Source of the DNA: Bordetella parapertussis
Lineage (GTDB): Bacteria > Pseudomonadota > Gammaproteobacteria > Burkholderiales > SG8-41
DNA length: 36,297 nucleotides
Direction: 5' to 3'
Assembly (NCBI GenBank): GCA_945870465.1
Contig: CAMBSS010000022.1
Coordinates: 1-36,297 of the forward strand
A model generated the notes under the pieces. It was not told where the DNA came from and did not search any database. It was given only the letters and a program-made list of their open reading frames with translations. The translations under genes and the position numbers were made by a program. How positions within the stretch are numbered: position 1 is the first letter of the stretch; each line of letters starts with the position of its first letter. Shown here piece after piece: positions 23,608 to 33,306 of this stretch.

Positions 23608-23682
23608 TTTGCGCCTCCTCCTTGCCAGCCGGCCGCGGCTACGCGCCGGCTTGGGGTTGAGCGCGGCTGGCCGACGCCGCGT

Positions 23683-26145
23683 TTATTCCGTGACCACCGC
23701 TTCCGGCACCAGCTTGCCCGGCAGCAGGCAGCCTTTGCGCGCGCGGCGCACGACGTGCTTCTGCAGTTCCGCGCCGGCGATGCGCACGGTTTTTTCCTTG
23801 CCGCTCTTGGTGACGCCGGAAATGTTTACCGACTTGCCGTCGGAGAAGCCGATGCCTTTCATCTTTTCCTTGTCGTCGAGCGCCATCAGCGTGATGCCGC
23901 GTCCGCGCGCGAGCTCTTTCAGCTCGGCAGCTTCGAACAGCAGCATGCGGCCGTTCTCCGACAGCGCCACCACCATCACGGGCTTTCCCGGCACTGGCGC
24001 GGGGCGCAACACTTCGTCGCCCTCTTCCACCGCCATGAATGCCTTGCCGGCGCGCACGCGCGTGAGCAGTTCTTCCGACTTGACGATAAAGCCATAGCCG
24101 CCAGAGTTCGCGACGAGATAACGGCGTCCGGGCTGCGCATCAACGACGTGCGCGAGGCGCGCGCCCGGCGCTAACTCGACCATCGAGTTGATCGACACGC
24201 CATCGCCTTTGCCGCCGGGAATTTCGGCGGCTTCCACGCTGAACGCGCGCCCGGTGGAATCTATCATCGCGATGGAATGGATGGAGCGCGTCTCGAATAT
24301 CGCATACGCCGCGTCGCCGTCCTTGTACGTGGTGCCGGCCAGATCGAGTGCATGGCCCTGGCGCGAGCGCACCCAGCCGTTGCGCGAAACGATGATGGTG
24401 AGCGGTTCGTCCACGACCACGCGCTCGAAAGTCGCGCGGCCGGCCTCTTCGATCACCGTGCGGCGGTCGTCGCCGTAGGTCTTCGCGTCGTCGCGGATTT
24501 CCTTGATGACGAGCTTGCGCATCTCGGTGTCGCTGTCGAGCAGTTCCTTCAGGCTCTTGCCCTCGATCTTGAGCTCTTTCAACTCGTTCTGGATCTTGAT
24601 GCCTTCGAGCCGCGCCAACTGGCGCAGGCGGATTTCGAGAATGTCTTCAGCCTGGATGTCGGTGAGCTTGAACTGTTTGATCAGCGCGGGCTTCGGCTCG
24701 TCCGATTCGCGTATGGTCTTGATCACCTTCTCGATATTCAGGAAGACAGTGTTGCGGCCTTCGAGGATGTGGATGCGGCGGTCGACCTGCCCGAGGCGGA
24801 ACTTGACGCGGCGCGTGACGGTTGAGACGCGGAATTCAGCCCACTCGCCGAGCATGTCGCGGATGTTCTTGCGGCCGGGACGGCCGTCGAGTCCAAGCAC
24901 CACCAGGTTGATCGAAAAATTTTCTTCCAGGCTGGTATGCGCGAGCATCAACTGCATGAACTCATCCGGGTCCTGGCGTGACGAGCGCGGCTCCAGCACG
25001 AGGCGAACCTTGTTGTCCTTGTCCGACTCGTCGTTTACTCTCTCCAGCGCGCCAAGAATCAGCTGCTTCAAATTGGTTTGTGTCGGGGTGACCTTGCCGT
25101 TCTTGTCTTTGGGCTTGGGGTTGGTGATGACCTCGAGTTCGGTCCTTATACGTTGCGCCGAAGTGGTCGGCGGCAGCTCGTAGACCACGATTTGCCATTG
25201 GCCGCGCGCGAGGTTTTCGACTTTCCAGCGTGCGCGTGCGCGCAACGAGCCGCGGCCCGTGGTGTAGGCATCGAGGATCGCCTGCTGCGAGCTGATGATC
25301 TGGCCGCCGCCGGGGAAATCCGGGCCCTTGATGATGTCCATCACCGCCGCCACGGTCGTTTTCGGGTGGCGCACGAGTTGAATCGCGGCCTCAGCCGTTT
25401 CGCGCATGTTGTGCGGCGGCAATTCGCACGCCATGCCGACCGCCACACCGGAAGCGCCGTTCAGCAGCAGCATCGGCAACCGTGCCGGCAAGGTTTCCGG
25501 TTCCTGCTCCTTGCCGTCGTAGTTGGGCAGGAAATCGACCGTGTCCTGGTCGATTTCGGACAGCAGCAGGTCGGCGAGTGGAGTGAGCCTGGCTTCGGTA
25601 TAGCGATAAGCCGCGGCGGAGTCGCCGTCCTGCGTTCCAAAGTTGCCCTGGCCGTCGATCAGCGGATAGCGCAGCGAAAAGTCCTGCGCCATGCGCACCA
25701 GCGCTTCGTAGGTCGAAGTATCGCCGTGCGGGTGGTATTTGCCGAGCACGTCGCCGACGATGCGCGCCGACTTGGTGTGCTGCGCGCCGGAGCGCAAGCC
25801 CAGCTCGTGCATCGCGTAAAGGATGCGGCGCTGCACCGGCTTCTGGCCGTCCTCGACGTTGGGTATCGCGCGGCCGCGCACGACACTCATTGCATACGTC
25901 AGGTAGCTGCGTTCGGCGAACGCCGCCATGTCTATCGAATCGTCGCCGCCTGTATTGCGCGGATTGACCGGTGTCCCGCCTTTGCCGCCCGTGTTTTGGG
26001 GCGCCTTCGTTTCATTTCCGCCGTCGCTGCCTTTGCCCTCCTTCGCCGGCGGCTTGTCGCCGACCGCAACCGCATCGGCAAACAGATCGGGCGTCGGATC
26101 ATCTTTTTTCGCGCCGCGCGCGCTTTTCCCGGCCGGCTTTTTCAT
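23683..26145 (-). CDS. parC: DNA topoisomerase IV subunit A
   Basis: The 820 aa protein has the type IIA topoisomerase A-subunit breakage-reunion domain: [13 protein letters not shown], then K-Y-H-P-H-G-D near 137-141, and the DNA-linking Tyr182 in [10 protein letters not shown]. The C-terminal part is the beta-pinwheel-like region. It decatenates daughter chromosomes with ParE. The first about 70 residues are an unusual low-complexity basic/Gly-rich extension ([16 protein letters not shown] repeats) absent from E. coli ParC. The ATG overlaps the parE stop as ATGA, indicating translational coupling. An ORF start 54 codons further upstream lies in parE and is rejected. Confidence 0.95.
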   Translation of the reverse strand: MKKPAGKSARGAKKDDPTPDLFADAVAVGDKPPAKEGKGSDGGNETKAPQNTGGKGGTPVNPRNTGGDDSIDMAAFAERSYLTYAMSVVRGRAIPNVEDGQKPVQRRILYAMHELGLRSGAQHTKSARIVGDVLGKYHPHGDTSTYEALVRMAQDFSLRYPLIDGQGNFGTQDGDSAAAYRYTEARLTPLADLLLSEIDQDTVDFLPNYDGKEQEPETLPARLPMLLLNGASGVAVGMACELPPHNMRETAEAAIQLVRHPKTTVAAVMDIIKGPDFPGGGQIISSQQAILDAYTTGRGSLRARARWKVENLARGQWQIVVYELPPTTSAQRIRTELEVITNPKPKDKNGKVTPTQTNLKQLILGALERVNDESDKDNKVRLVLEPRSSRQDPDEFMQLMLAHTSLEENFSINLVVLGLDGRPGRKNIRDMLGEWAEFRVSTVTRRVKFRLGQVDRRIHILEGRNTVFLNIEKVIKTIRESDEPKPALIKQFKLTDIQAEDILEIRLRQLARLEGIKIQNELKELKIEGKSLKELLDSDTEMRKLVIKEIRDDAKTYGDDRRTVIEEAGRATFERVVVDEPLTIIVSRNGWVRSRQGHALDLAGTTYKDGDAAYAIFETRSIHSIAMIDSTGRAFSVEAAEIPGGKGDGVSINSMVELAPGARLAHVVDAQPGRRYLVANSGGYGFIVKSEELLTRVRAGKAFMAVEEGDEVLRPAPVPGKPVMVVALSENGRMLLFEAAELKELARGRGITLMALDDKEKMKGIGFSDGKSVNISGVTKSGKEKTVRIAGAELQKHVVRRARKGCLLPGKLVPEAVVTE

Positions 26146-28103
26146 ACGTCGGCCTCGACCTGGTCGCCTTTTTCTTCCATCCAGGAGCAGCGCGCTTCCG
26201 ACTCGCGCTTGGACATCAGCATGTTGAAGAGCTGCAGCGTGGCTTCCCGGTCCTCGATGCGCACCTGCAGGAGGCGCCGGGTGTCCGGGCACAGCGTGGT
26301 TTCCCACAACTGGTCCGGGTTCATCTCGCCCAGCCCTTTGAAGCGCTGGATGCGGATCGACTCGACTTTGATGCCGTCATCACGCGCGCGGTCGAACGTA
26401 GCCTTGCGCTCTTCTTCGTCGAGCGCATAGAGTTTTTTCGCGGGGCGCTTGCCCGCTGCCGGAATGTCTATCTTGTAGAGCGGCGGACTTGCGATATAGA
26501 TGTTGCCGTTCTCGATCAGTTTCGGAAAGTGGCGATAGAAAAGTGTGAGCAGCAGTACCGAGATGTGCGCGCCGTCCACGTCGGCATCGGTCATGGACGC
26601 GATTTTTCCGTAGCGCAGTCCCGACAGGTCGGGCTCGGTGCCGGCTTCGTGCGGATCGACGCCGATCGCCACTGAGATGTCGTGGATCTCGGCGTTGGAA
26701 AACAGCAGTTCGCGTTTGACTTCCCACGAGTTCAGCGCCTTGCCGCGCATCTTGTAAATCGCCTGGAAGCGCTTGTCGCGTGCCTGCTTGGCCGAACCGC
26801 CGGCCGAATCGCCCTCGACCAGGAACAATTCATTCTGTGTGAGGTCGGTCATTTCGCAGTCGGTGAGCTTCTCGGGCAGCATGACGACGCTCGAGGACTT
26901 CTTGCGCTCGACCTTCTGCACCGAGCGCGAACGCTCCACCGCCTGGCGGATGACAAGTTCGGCGATCTTGCGGCCGAATTCGACGTGCGTGTTGAGCCAC
27001 AGCTCGAACGGATCGCGCACCATGGTCGAGACGAGCTTGAATGCGTCGCGGCTGGAGAGTTTTTCCTTGGTCTGGCCGTGGAACTGCGGCTCCAGCACCT
27101 TGGCGGACAGGAAATAAATTGTTTTCGACCACAGGTCGTCAGACATCAGCTTGATGCCGCGCGGCATCATGTTGTGATGCTCGACGAACGCTTTCACCGC
27201 TTCGAAAATGCCGTCGCGCAAACCCGACTCGTGGGTGCCGCCGGCGGGCGTCGGTATCAGGTTCGCATACGATTCGCCGTAACCCTTGGCTTCATCCACC
27301 ACTGCAAACGCCCAGCCCGCACCCTCGCCGACCGCGTAGCCGTTCGCTTCCTTGATGTAGTTCTCGCCGTCGAAGATTTCGCCCACCGGCTCCGCACCCG
27401 CGAGCATTTCCTTGAGATAACCCTTCATGCCTTCGGGGTAGCTCCAGGTGCGTGTGGTGATCTCTTTCGGCCCTTCGATATTGAGCGTGACTTGCACGCC
27501 CGGCAGCAGCACGGCCTTGGAGCGCACGATGCGCTCGAGATCAGGCAGGGAAATTTTCGGTGAATCAAAATATTTCTTGTTGGGCCAGATGCGCAGCGAC
27601 GACCCGGTGTCCTTCGCGGCGAGGCTCTTGACTTTCTTCAGCTTCTGCGTGACCACGCCGTCTTCGAACACGATGCGGTGCAGCGCGCCTTCGCGCTTGA
27701 TCTCGACTTCGAGTTTTTCGGACAGCGCGTTGGTGACCGACACGCCGACGCCATGCAGACCGCCGGAAAATTTATACGCGGCGTCCGTCGCCGTCTTGGA
27801 AAACTTGGCGCCCGCATGCAGTTCGGTAAACACGAGCTGCACGGTTGGAATTTTTTCGATCGGGTGTATGCCGACCGGAATGCCGCGGCCGTTGTCGGTG
27901 ACCGTCACCGAGCCGTCGCGGTGCAGCGTGACGTCTATCTGGTTGGCGTGCTCGCCGAATGCCTCGTCGGCGGCGTTGTCGATCGCTTCCTGGATGATGT
28001 GCGTCGGGTCGGTCGTGCGCGTATACATGCCCGGCAGACGCTGCACCGGCTCGATGCCGCGCAGCTTCTGGACCGAACTTTCATCGTATTTCTTGACTGC
28101 CAT
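26142..28103 (-). CDS. parE: DNA topoisomerase IV subunit B
   Basis: The 653 aa protein has the GHKL ATPase domain (Glu39 and Asn43 in [10 protein letters not shown], then D-N-G-R-G-I-P and G-L-H-G-V-G), the transducer, and the TOPRIM domain E-G-D-S-A-G-G-S-A and [10 protein letters not shown]. It ends with the ParE/GyrB tail [10 protein letters not shown]. It supplies ATP hydrolysis for topoisomerase IV. Length and the adjacent parC argue for ParE rather than GyrB. The start at 28103 lies 14 codons inside the longest frame and begins the canonical [12 protein letters not shown]. The divergent cupin gene starts 115 bp away, so this gap should contain the parE promoter. Confidence 0.95.
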   Translation of the reverse strand: MAVKKYDESSVQKLRGIEPVQRLPGMYTRTTDPTHIIQEAIDNAADEAFGEHANQIDVTLHRDGSVTVTDNGRGIPVGIHPIEKIPTVQLVFTELHAGAKFSKTATDAAYKFSGGLHGVGVSVTNALSEKLEVEIKREGALHRIVFEDGVVTQKLKKVKSLAAKDTGSSLRIWPNKKYFDSPKISLPDLERIVRSKAVLLPGVQVTLNIEGPKEITTRTWSYPEGMKGYLKEMLAGAEPVGEIFDGENYIKEANGYAVGEGAGWAFAVVDEAKGYGESYANLIPTPAGGTHESGLRDGIFEAVKAFVEHHNMMPRGIKLMSDDLWSKTIYFLSAKVLEPQFHGQTKEKLSSRDAFKLVSTMVRDPFELWLNTHVEFGRKIAELVIRQAVERSRSVQKVERKKSSSVVMLPEKLTDCEMTDLTQNELFLVEGDSAGGSAKQARDKRFQAIYKMRGKALNSWEVKRELLFSNAEIHDISVAIGVDPHEAGTEPDLSGLRYGKIASMTDADVDGAHISVLLLTLFYRHFPKLIENGNIYIASPPLYKIDIPAAGKRPAKKLYALDEEERKATFDRARDDGIKVESIRIQRFKGLGEMNPDQLWETTLCPDTRRLLQVRIEDREATLQLFNMLMSKRESEARCSWMEEKGDQVEADV

Positions 28104-28217
28104 TATTTCGCTTGCCCGCGTGGTGTTGACCGTAATTGTGCGCATTCTACAGCGGCGGCTCGCGTCACCTCAAATTTTGCATGGCATAATCGTTTTTTTG
28201 ACGCGGCAAGGGACACC

Positions 28218-28622
28218 ATGTTCAGGCGGATTTCGCTTTACGCCATGCTGCTTGTGCTCGCCGCGGCCGGCCTGGCACACGCGCAGCAGGCGCCATCGGC
28301 TGCCCCGGCCATCAAGCGCACCCTGCTGCAGAAATTCGACATAGCCGGCACCAGCTATGAAACGGTCATCGCCATCGCCGAAGTCGGCGCGAACACAAAC
28401 ATCGGCCGCCATTCGCATTTCGGCCCCGAGTCGGGCTATATGCTGGAAGGCGAAATTTCGCTGCTGATCGACGGCCAGGCGCCGAAAACCATCAAAGCCG
28501 GCGAAAGCTACCAGATCCCGGCGGGCGCGATCCACGACGGCAAAAGCGGCCCGCAAGGCGGGAAAGTCATCGCCACTTATGTGATCGAAAAAGGCAAACC
28601 GCTCGCCACTCCGGCACCTTAA
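28218..28622 (+). CDS. Exported cupin-domain protein (134 aa)
   Basis: Signal peptide MFRRISLYAMLLVLAAAGLA with cleavage near HAQ, so periplasmic. The single cupin has motif 1 as G-R-H-S-H-F-G-P-E-S-G-Y-M-L-E-G-E, giving two His and a Glu for metal, and motif 2 as I-K-A-G-E-S-Y-Q-I-P-A-G-A-I-H-D. These are complete, so a metal is probably bound. The role is unknown; exported cupins of this kind are often annotated as quercetinase-like or of unknown function. It is divergent from parE and is followed at 17 bp by an aldo/keto reductase gene in the same direction, suggesting co-transcription. Confidence 0.85.
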   Translation: MFRRISLYAMLLVLAAAGLAHAQQAPSAAPAIKRTLLQKFDIAGTSYETVIAIAEVGANTNIGRHSHFGPESGYMLEGEISLLIDGQAPKTIKAGESYQIPAGAIHDGKSGPQGGKVIATYVIEKGKPLATPAP

Positions 28623-28639
28623 GGAAATACTCTGCACTC

Positions 28640-29476
28640 ATGACACTGCCAGCCATCCCCGGACTCTCCGCCGCCGGCGCCGACATCCCCGTCATCGGCT
28701 TCGGCACTTCGCAGCTTGGCGACTGCGCAGAAACCGTCGCCGCCGCGCTGAAGCTCGGCTACCGCCACATCGACACCGCCTGGAAGTACGGTTCTGAGAA
28801 AGGCGTCGGCGCCGGCATCAAGGCGTCGGGCGTGCCGCGCAAAGATATTTTTCTTGTCACCAAGGTCTCGCACGAATACCTGAGGAAAGACGACTTCGCG
28901 CGTTCTGTCGACGAAAGCCTGCGCAATCTGCAGGTCGATTACGTGGACATGCTGCATATCCACTGGCCGACCGTAGACGGCATTCCGCTGGCGGAGACGG
29001 TAGGCGCGCTCGTCAAAGCGAAACGCGACGGCCTCACGCGCCACATCGGCGTCGCCAATTTCAACATCGCGCTCCTCCAGGAAGCGATGCGTCTCAGCCC
29101 GGAACCGCTGGCGACGCTGCAGGCCGAATACCATCCCTATCTCGACCAGTCGAAAGTACTGAATTTCTGCAAGCGCGAAGGCATCGTGTTCACGGCGTTC
29201 TGCCCACTCGGCCGCGGCAAATTGTTCCAGGATCCAGTGTTAACCGAAATCGCCCGCGCCAAAGGCAAAACGATTGCGCAGATCGCGCTGCGCTGGCAGA
29301 TCCAGCAAGGCAACATCGCGCCCATCCCGCGCTCGGCCAACCCGGCGCACATGGCCGAGAGCCTCGCGATCTTCGATTTTGCTTTGACGGACGAAGAGAT
29401 GCGGCGCATCCACGCACTCGCGCGTCCCGATGGGCGTATCTCCAACCCCGCCGGCCGAGCGCCGGTGTGGGACTAA
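28640..29476 (+). CDS. Aldo/keto reductase
   Basis: The 278 aa TIM-barrel enzyme has the full catalytic tetrad of the family: Asp45 and Tyr50 in H-I-D-T-A-W-K-Y-G, Lys75 in F-L-V-T-K-V, and His108 in L-H-I-H-W-P. The C-terminal I-P-R-S-A-N-P-A-H is the NADP-binding loop. It resembles the 2,5-diketo-gluconate reductase type (Dkg). It should reduce aldehydes or ketones with NADPH in the cytoplasm. It starts 17 bp after the exported cupin gene and is followed by an FmdB-like gene in the same direction, 66 bp away. Confidence 0.93.
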   Translation: MTLPAIPGLSAAGADIPVIGFGTSQLGDCAETVAAALKLGYRHIDTAWKYGSEKGVGAGIKASGVPRKDIFLVTKVSHEYLRKDDFARSVDESLRNLQVDYVDMLHIHWPTVDGIPLAETVGALVKAKRDGLTRHIGVANFNIALLQEAMRLSPEPLATLQAEYHPYLDQSKVLNFCKREGIVFTAFCPLGRGKLFQDPVLTEIARAKGKTIAQIALRWQIQQGNIAPIPRSANPAHMAESLAIFDFALTDEEMRRIHALARPDGRISNPAGRAPVWD

Positions 29477-29542
29477 AGCGGGCGCGGCGGCAGCGTTTCG
29501 CCGTATACTTGAAGCGGCCAAAACTTTCTCGGGCTTACCGTC

Positions 29543-29788
29543 ATGCCGATATTTGAATTCAGATGCGCGTCGTGCAGCAACGAGTTTGAAACGTTGGTGC
29601 GCAACTCCTCGCCGGCGCCGGCGTGCCCGTCTTGCCACGGCACCGAGCTGCACAAGAAGCTGTCGACTTTTGCGGCGGTTTCGAAATCGGCATTCGGTGC
29701 AGTCTCAAGTTCAGCCACACTCGACACGCTGCCCGCGGGCTGTCCGAGCTGCGGCGACCCCGGCGGCCCGGGCTCCTGCCAGTTCTGA
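29543..29788 (+). CDS. FmdB-type putative regulatory zinc-ribbon protein (81 aa)
   Basis: Starts M-P-I-F-E-F-R-C-A-S-C-S-N-E-F-E, the N-terminal zinc ribbon of the FmdB/CxxC_CXXC_SSSS family, with the second pair in C-P-S-C-H-G. A second CPSC pair near the C-terminus (C-P-S-C-G-D-P) is followed by a Gly/Pro-rich tail ending C-Q-F. Proteins of this family are often annotated as regulators, but the evidence for this is thin. The ATG lies 66 bp after the aldo/keto reductase. Confidence 0.85.
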   Translation: MPIFEFRCASCSNEFETLVRNSSPAPACPSCHGTELHKKLSTFAAVSKSAFGAVSSSATLDTLPAGCPSCGDPGGPGSCQF

Positions 29789-29801
29789 CGGCTGCCGCCG
29801 T

Positions 29802-30686
29802 TTAATTCTTCAGTTTGAATTTCCGCTCGGGGGGCGTCCCGGCCTCGAAATGCACGGGGGCCAGCGCGGGCACTTTCACTTCATTGCAGACTTTTTGCAC
29901 GTGGTAAGCCTCGATCGGCGGCTTCCATCCCTTTTTGAATTCGCAGGTCACTTTCACGCAGGCGATGCTTTTAAGCCACGCGCATAATCTCAATTCCGCG
30001 CCGGCTGCGTTTGTCAATTCGGTCAGGAACGACGCGCCCTCGTAATACGGCTTGTTCTGGCCATCTTCCGCATGCACGTCCTGCAGCACCGTAAAAAAAT
30101 TGCCGTTCACGTCGAGCATGCCGAGGACCCTCTCCATGAAGAGAGTGACGTCCGTCGAGTACGAAAAGCCGCCGAGCACGTCGGTAATGACCTGAAACTG
30201 CCCCAGTTCGCCCGGCGCGTACTCGCCAAGGCGTTTGTTGAACAAATACCGCATCTGGCTGGCTTTCAGGGTGACGGCTTTCTGGTGCCACGCCTCGGTC
30301 CTGCGGTCTTCTATGGACATGGCGATAGTCTGCGCTTTGCGCTCGGGGCGCTCCTGCCCGTTGTAATTCATGCGGTCGTACCGTGGGTCGAAGTAATCGA
30401 TGACGGCCTGCCCGCGCCCTGCACCTATGTCCAGCCAGCGGCCTTTCTCATCAAGGGCGGCTAGCGACGGGCCGAATGCGGGGGACAAGGTATGCGTGTA
30501 AGACAGCAGGGAGCGGTCGATGACGTAGCCGTCGGGCACCTTTTCGCCGCGGCTCTGGTAGATCATTTCCTGCTTGGACAGCTCTTCCTTGAACTTCGGG
30601 GTGCCGGGGTCGGCAGCCTGGGATGGCGCCAGCCACAGGGCGTGCAGAACGAGCACAAATATTACGCGCAGCGGGGTATTTTTCAT
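29802..30686 (-). CDS. Exported protein with SAM-methyltransferase-like motif
   Basis: The 294 aa protein begins with a signal peptide (MKNTPLRVIFVLVLHALWLA, cleavage near SQAAD). The mature part carries W-L-D-I-G-A-G-R-G-Q-A at about 84-94, a good methyltransferase motif I, followed by V-I-D-Y-F-D. The remainder is not obviously similar to a known methyltransferase, and it has several Cys near the C-terminus (L-R-L-C-A-W-L-K-S-I-A-C-V-K-V-T-C). SAM is not normally available in the periplasm, so it either lacks activity, binds something else, or is retained in the cytosol. The ATG at 30686 follows GAGGAACTG. It is convergent with the FmdB gene and divergent from the lipoprotein hydrolase. Confidence 0.75.
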   Translation of the reverse strand: MKNTPLRVIFVLVLHALWLAPSQAADPGTPKFKEELSKQEMIYQSRGEKVPDGYVIDRSLLSYTHTLSPAFGPSLAALDEKGRWLDIGAGRGQAVIDYFDPRYDRMNYNGQERPERKAQTIAMSIEDRRTEAWHQKAVTLKASQMRYLFNKRLGEYAPGELGQFQVITDVLGGFSYSTDVTLFMERVLGMLDVNGNFFTVLQDVHAEDGQNKPYYEGASFLTELTNAAGAELRLCAWLKSIACVKVTCEFKKGWKPPIEAYHVQKVCNEVKVPALAPVHFEAGTPPERKFKLKN

Positions 30687-30856
30687 TCCAGTTCCTCGTC
30701 CTTGCCGCCGGGCTGAAGCGGGCGGCACCCCGGATTCTAGCCATGTTGCAAGCAGAGTATCAAGCTTTCTGCTACACAAAAGCCCGCCGGGAACTTAAAC
30801 TCACGCGTCGCGTTCCTGCTTCGCACATCAACTCCGGGCCCTAGCTCGCCACTGAC

Positions 30857-31786
30857 ATGACAACAACCACTGCAATTTCCCGCTGCCGCTTGGTGCTCGC
30901 CATCGCCGGCGTGGTGCTCGCCGCCGGCTGCGGCAAGCCGCCGGAAATCGGCAGGACGCAAATCAAGGCCAAGGGCAACAGCGATCTGCAGGCATATCTG
31001 CTCGGCCACAAACCCGATCTCGATCAATTCAGGTTGCGCGGCCCCTTCGCGGTGACCGTCAAAGACGACGTTGAAATTCCATTCGCGCCCGGCGAGACGT
31101 TCGAGGCGGACCTGTACCTGGCCGCGCAAGCGGAAAAAGCGCCGCTGGTCATTATCCTGCACGGGCTTGAAGCCTCGAAAGAACTGCACGCTTTTCAGGC
31201 CACGCATCTGGCGTCATGGGGCATGCATTGCCTGGCGTTGCAGTTGCCCAACATGGGGCCGTGGGTAGCCAACGGCAAGACACTCGCCAGAATCGTGCAG
31301 GCGATCAACCGCCGGCCGGAAATCATCGACAGCCGCGTCGATGCGAACAAAATCATACTGGCAGGACACTCTTACGGCGGCGCCGCAGTGACGGTCGCAC
31401 TGGCGGAAGGCGCGCCCGCCACGGGCGGCATCCTGCTCGATCCGGCGGTTGGGGAAAGGGATTTCCCGAAGATTCTGCCGAAAATCAACAAACCCATCCT
31501 GCTGCTGGGCGCCGACGTGCATGTGTCGGCAGCGCGCAACCGCGATTATTTTTACCGCTTCATGCGCAGCGGCATTGCTGAAATCTCGATCAAGGACGCC
31601 GCCCACGAAGACGCGCAGTTTCCGTCCAACGTCGGGATAGCCACGGAAGAGCTGCAAATCACTTTTGCCAGCGCGCTGGCCGCGGCCGCCTTCAGTCTTG
31701 CGGCCGCCGGCAATTTCGACTACGCGTGGAACAGTTTCCGCGAGGGCTCTGCCTACAACAGATTCATCAGCGCCCGCAAGAAGTAA
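30857..31786 (+). CDS. Putative lipoprotein alpha/beta hydrolase
   Basis: A 309 aa protein with a lipobox L-A-A-G-C25 after a hydrophobic signal, so it is probably a lipoprotein; Gly at +2 suggests the outer membrane. The hydrolase part has V-I-I-L-H-G-L-E-A-S near the oxyanion site, the nucleophile elbow A-G-H-S-Y-G-G (Ser172), and a late candidate His in D-A-A-H-E-D-A. Substrate unknown; the chemistry fits a surface-associated lipase or esterase. The gene is convergent with the M81 gene, only 12 bp away, and no terminator hairpin was seen there. Confidence 0.85.
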   Translation: MTTTTAISRCRLVLAIAGVVLAAGCGKPPEIGRTQIKAKGNSDLQAYLLGHKPDLDQFRLRGPFAVTVKDDVEIPFAPGETFEADLYLAAQAEKAPLVIILHGLEASKELHAFQATHLASWGMHCLALQLPNMGPWVANGKTLARIVQAINRRPEIIDSRVDANKIILAGHSYGGAAVTVALAEGAPATGGILLDPAVGERDFPKILPKINKPILLLGADVHVSAARNRDYFYRFMRSGIAEISIKDAAHEDAQFPSNVGIATEELQITFASALAAAAFSLAAAGNFDYAWNSFREGSAYNRFISARKK

Positions 31787-31798
31787 CGGCGCTGCGTC

Positions 31799-33304
31799 TC
31801 ACGCCGTCCGCGGCACGAACGCGGGGCCCAGTGGCTCCAGGCGCACGCCGGCGCGCAAATGTTTGTATGGATATTTGCGCGCATCTACGAGGTGCGCGCC
31901 GGGCGCGACAGCAACCAGCACGCGCTCGGCGATCGGCTCGAAATCGGCGCGGAAGTGGCAGGTGCTTTTGACGACCAGGATCTTCTGCTCCGTCGGCTCG
32001 ACGCCGATGTGGCGGAGTATCTCGAGGTCGTATGCCTGCATGCGCTTGCTCGCCACCACGATGCTCACGCCGCCGATGGTGAGCAGCGCGGTCGGCCCAA
32101 GTTTCGCTTCACGCCCGCCGACGCAGGGCCCCTTGCACATAAAGCGGCCGTCGCTCAGGCGAGTAACGCGGAACGTCCCGCGAAAAGGCCTCACGTCCGG
32201 CAGCGGCGTGCAACCGCCGAGTTCAATAGTGATGTCGGCGCCTTCGCCCGCGGCATGCGCAGCAGCAGCGGCCTTCGCGTCGGTGAGCACGCAGAGCGCG
32301 GCCTTTTCAGCATGATTGCGCACCAGCGCTTCCAGCATGCCGGTGGTGTCGCCAGTGCCGCCGCAGCCGGGATTGTCCTGCGTGTCCGCGATCACGACCG
32401 GCCGCGCCGCTTTGGCACTGATTGCCATGGCCTGGCGCACCGCCTCGTCGGGATCGAGCAGCGGCTGCGCGAAAGACTTCTCCATGCCGTTGATGTGATT
32501 GGCGAGACCGTCCGCCGCCGCATCCACCGCCGCCTGCGAATAGCCATGCGCGATGACGCAGGGGCCGCAGTCGTGCAGGTCTGACGGCGGAAAGCCCGCG
32601 CCGTAGCACAAGTCCAGCACGTCGCCGCCTTCGCCCGCGGCGGATTTGGCAACGATCGCCTTCGACGGCTCGACCAGTGTGCACTGGAAGTTGAGCGGAA
32701 TCAAAAACGGCAGCTTGCGGAAAGCGCGGGCCGTCGGCCGTCCGCGCGCGAGGATAGTGTTGAGGATGCGCGCCGCGCGACTGCCGGTTTCCGGCCGGTC
32801 GACGTGCGGGTAAGTGTAGTAAATCGCCATTCCATCGGTGAGCGCCGCCATCACGGGCGTGAGGTTGGTGTGGTAGTCGAGGCTGATTACGACGGGCACC
32901 TGCGGCCCGACGGTTGCGCGCACGCGGCGCAGGAGCTCGCCTTCGCCGTCTTCGAAATCGACCGAGCACATCGCGCCATGCAGATCGAGATAGACCGCGT
33001 CGACCGGCAGCGCGACCGACAACCGGCCCACTAGTTCACCCACGATGCGTTCGTACGCGTCGCTGGTCACGTAGCCGCCGGCGCCACCGCTCGCCCACAC
33101 CAGCGGCACGAGTTCGTGCTTGTCGGCCATGTCGGCGAGAAAACCCGACATGGCGAAGGAGCGCCCCGGCAGGTTGCGCAACACCTCATCGCCGCGCGAC
33201 AGCGTGGGGCGGTCGCTCACCGTCGCGAAGTAATTGAAATCGGTCTGGACCGGAACGAAGCAGTTCGTTTCATGATGAAAACCACCGACGGCGATGCGTG
33301 ACAT
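31799..33304 (-). CDS. M81-family (MlrC-like) metallopeptidase
   Basis: The 501 aa protein begins S-R-I-A-V-G-G-F-H-H-E-T-N-C-F, the N-terminal signature of the M81/MlrC family, and contains V-Y-L-D-L-H-G-A-M, I-S-L-D-Y-H-T-N-L and A-D-T-Q-D-N-P-G-C-G-G-T-G-D. These Asp/His residues are the likely zinc ligands. MlrC cleaves linearised microcystin, but most relatives act on unknown substrates. The ATG at 33304 is only 2 bases after the TAA of the upstream Bug gene, with GGAAGAG overlapping that gene's end, so translation is coupled. The longer in-frame ORF extension is a shadow of the Bug gene and is rejected. Confidence 0.9.
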   Translation of the reverse strand: MSRIAVGGFHHETNCFVPVQTDFNYFATVSDRPTLSRGDEVLRNLPGRSFAMSGFLADMADKHELVPLVWASGGAGGYVTSDAYERIVGELVGRLSVALPVDAVYLDLHGAMCSVDFEDGEGELLRRVRATVGPQVPVVISLDYHTNLTPVMAALTDGMAIYYTYPHVDRPETGSRAARILNTILARGRPTARAFRKLPFLIPLNFQCTLVEPSKAIVAKSAAGEGGDVLDLCYGAGFPPSDLHDCGPCVIAHGYSQAAVDAAADGLANHINGMEKSFAQPLLDPDEAVRQAMAISAKAARPVVIADTQDNPGCGGTGDTTGMLEALVRNHAEKAALCVLTDAKAAAAAHAAGEGADITIELGGCTPLPDVRPFRGTFRVTRLSDGRFMCKGPCVGGREAKLGPTALLTIGGVSIVVASKRMQAYDLEILRHIGVEPTEQKILVVKSTCHFRADFEPIAERVLVAVAPGAHLVDARKYPYKHLRAGVRLEPLGPAFVPRTA

Positions 33305-33306
33305 GT

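Noticed and set aside
26146..26307. Longer start for parC
   Set aside because: The 54-codon extension is an out-of-frame reading of the end of parE, while the ATGA overlap gives a standard coupled start.
28104..28217. Clear sigma-70 promoters in the parE/cupin divergent gap
   Set aside because: A CATAAT and a TTGACC can be seen, but neither has a partner hexamer at acceptable spacing.
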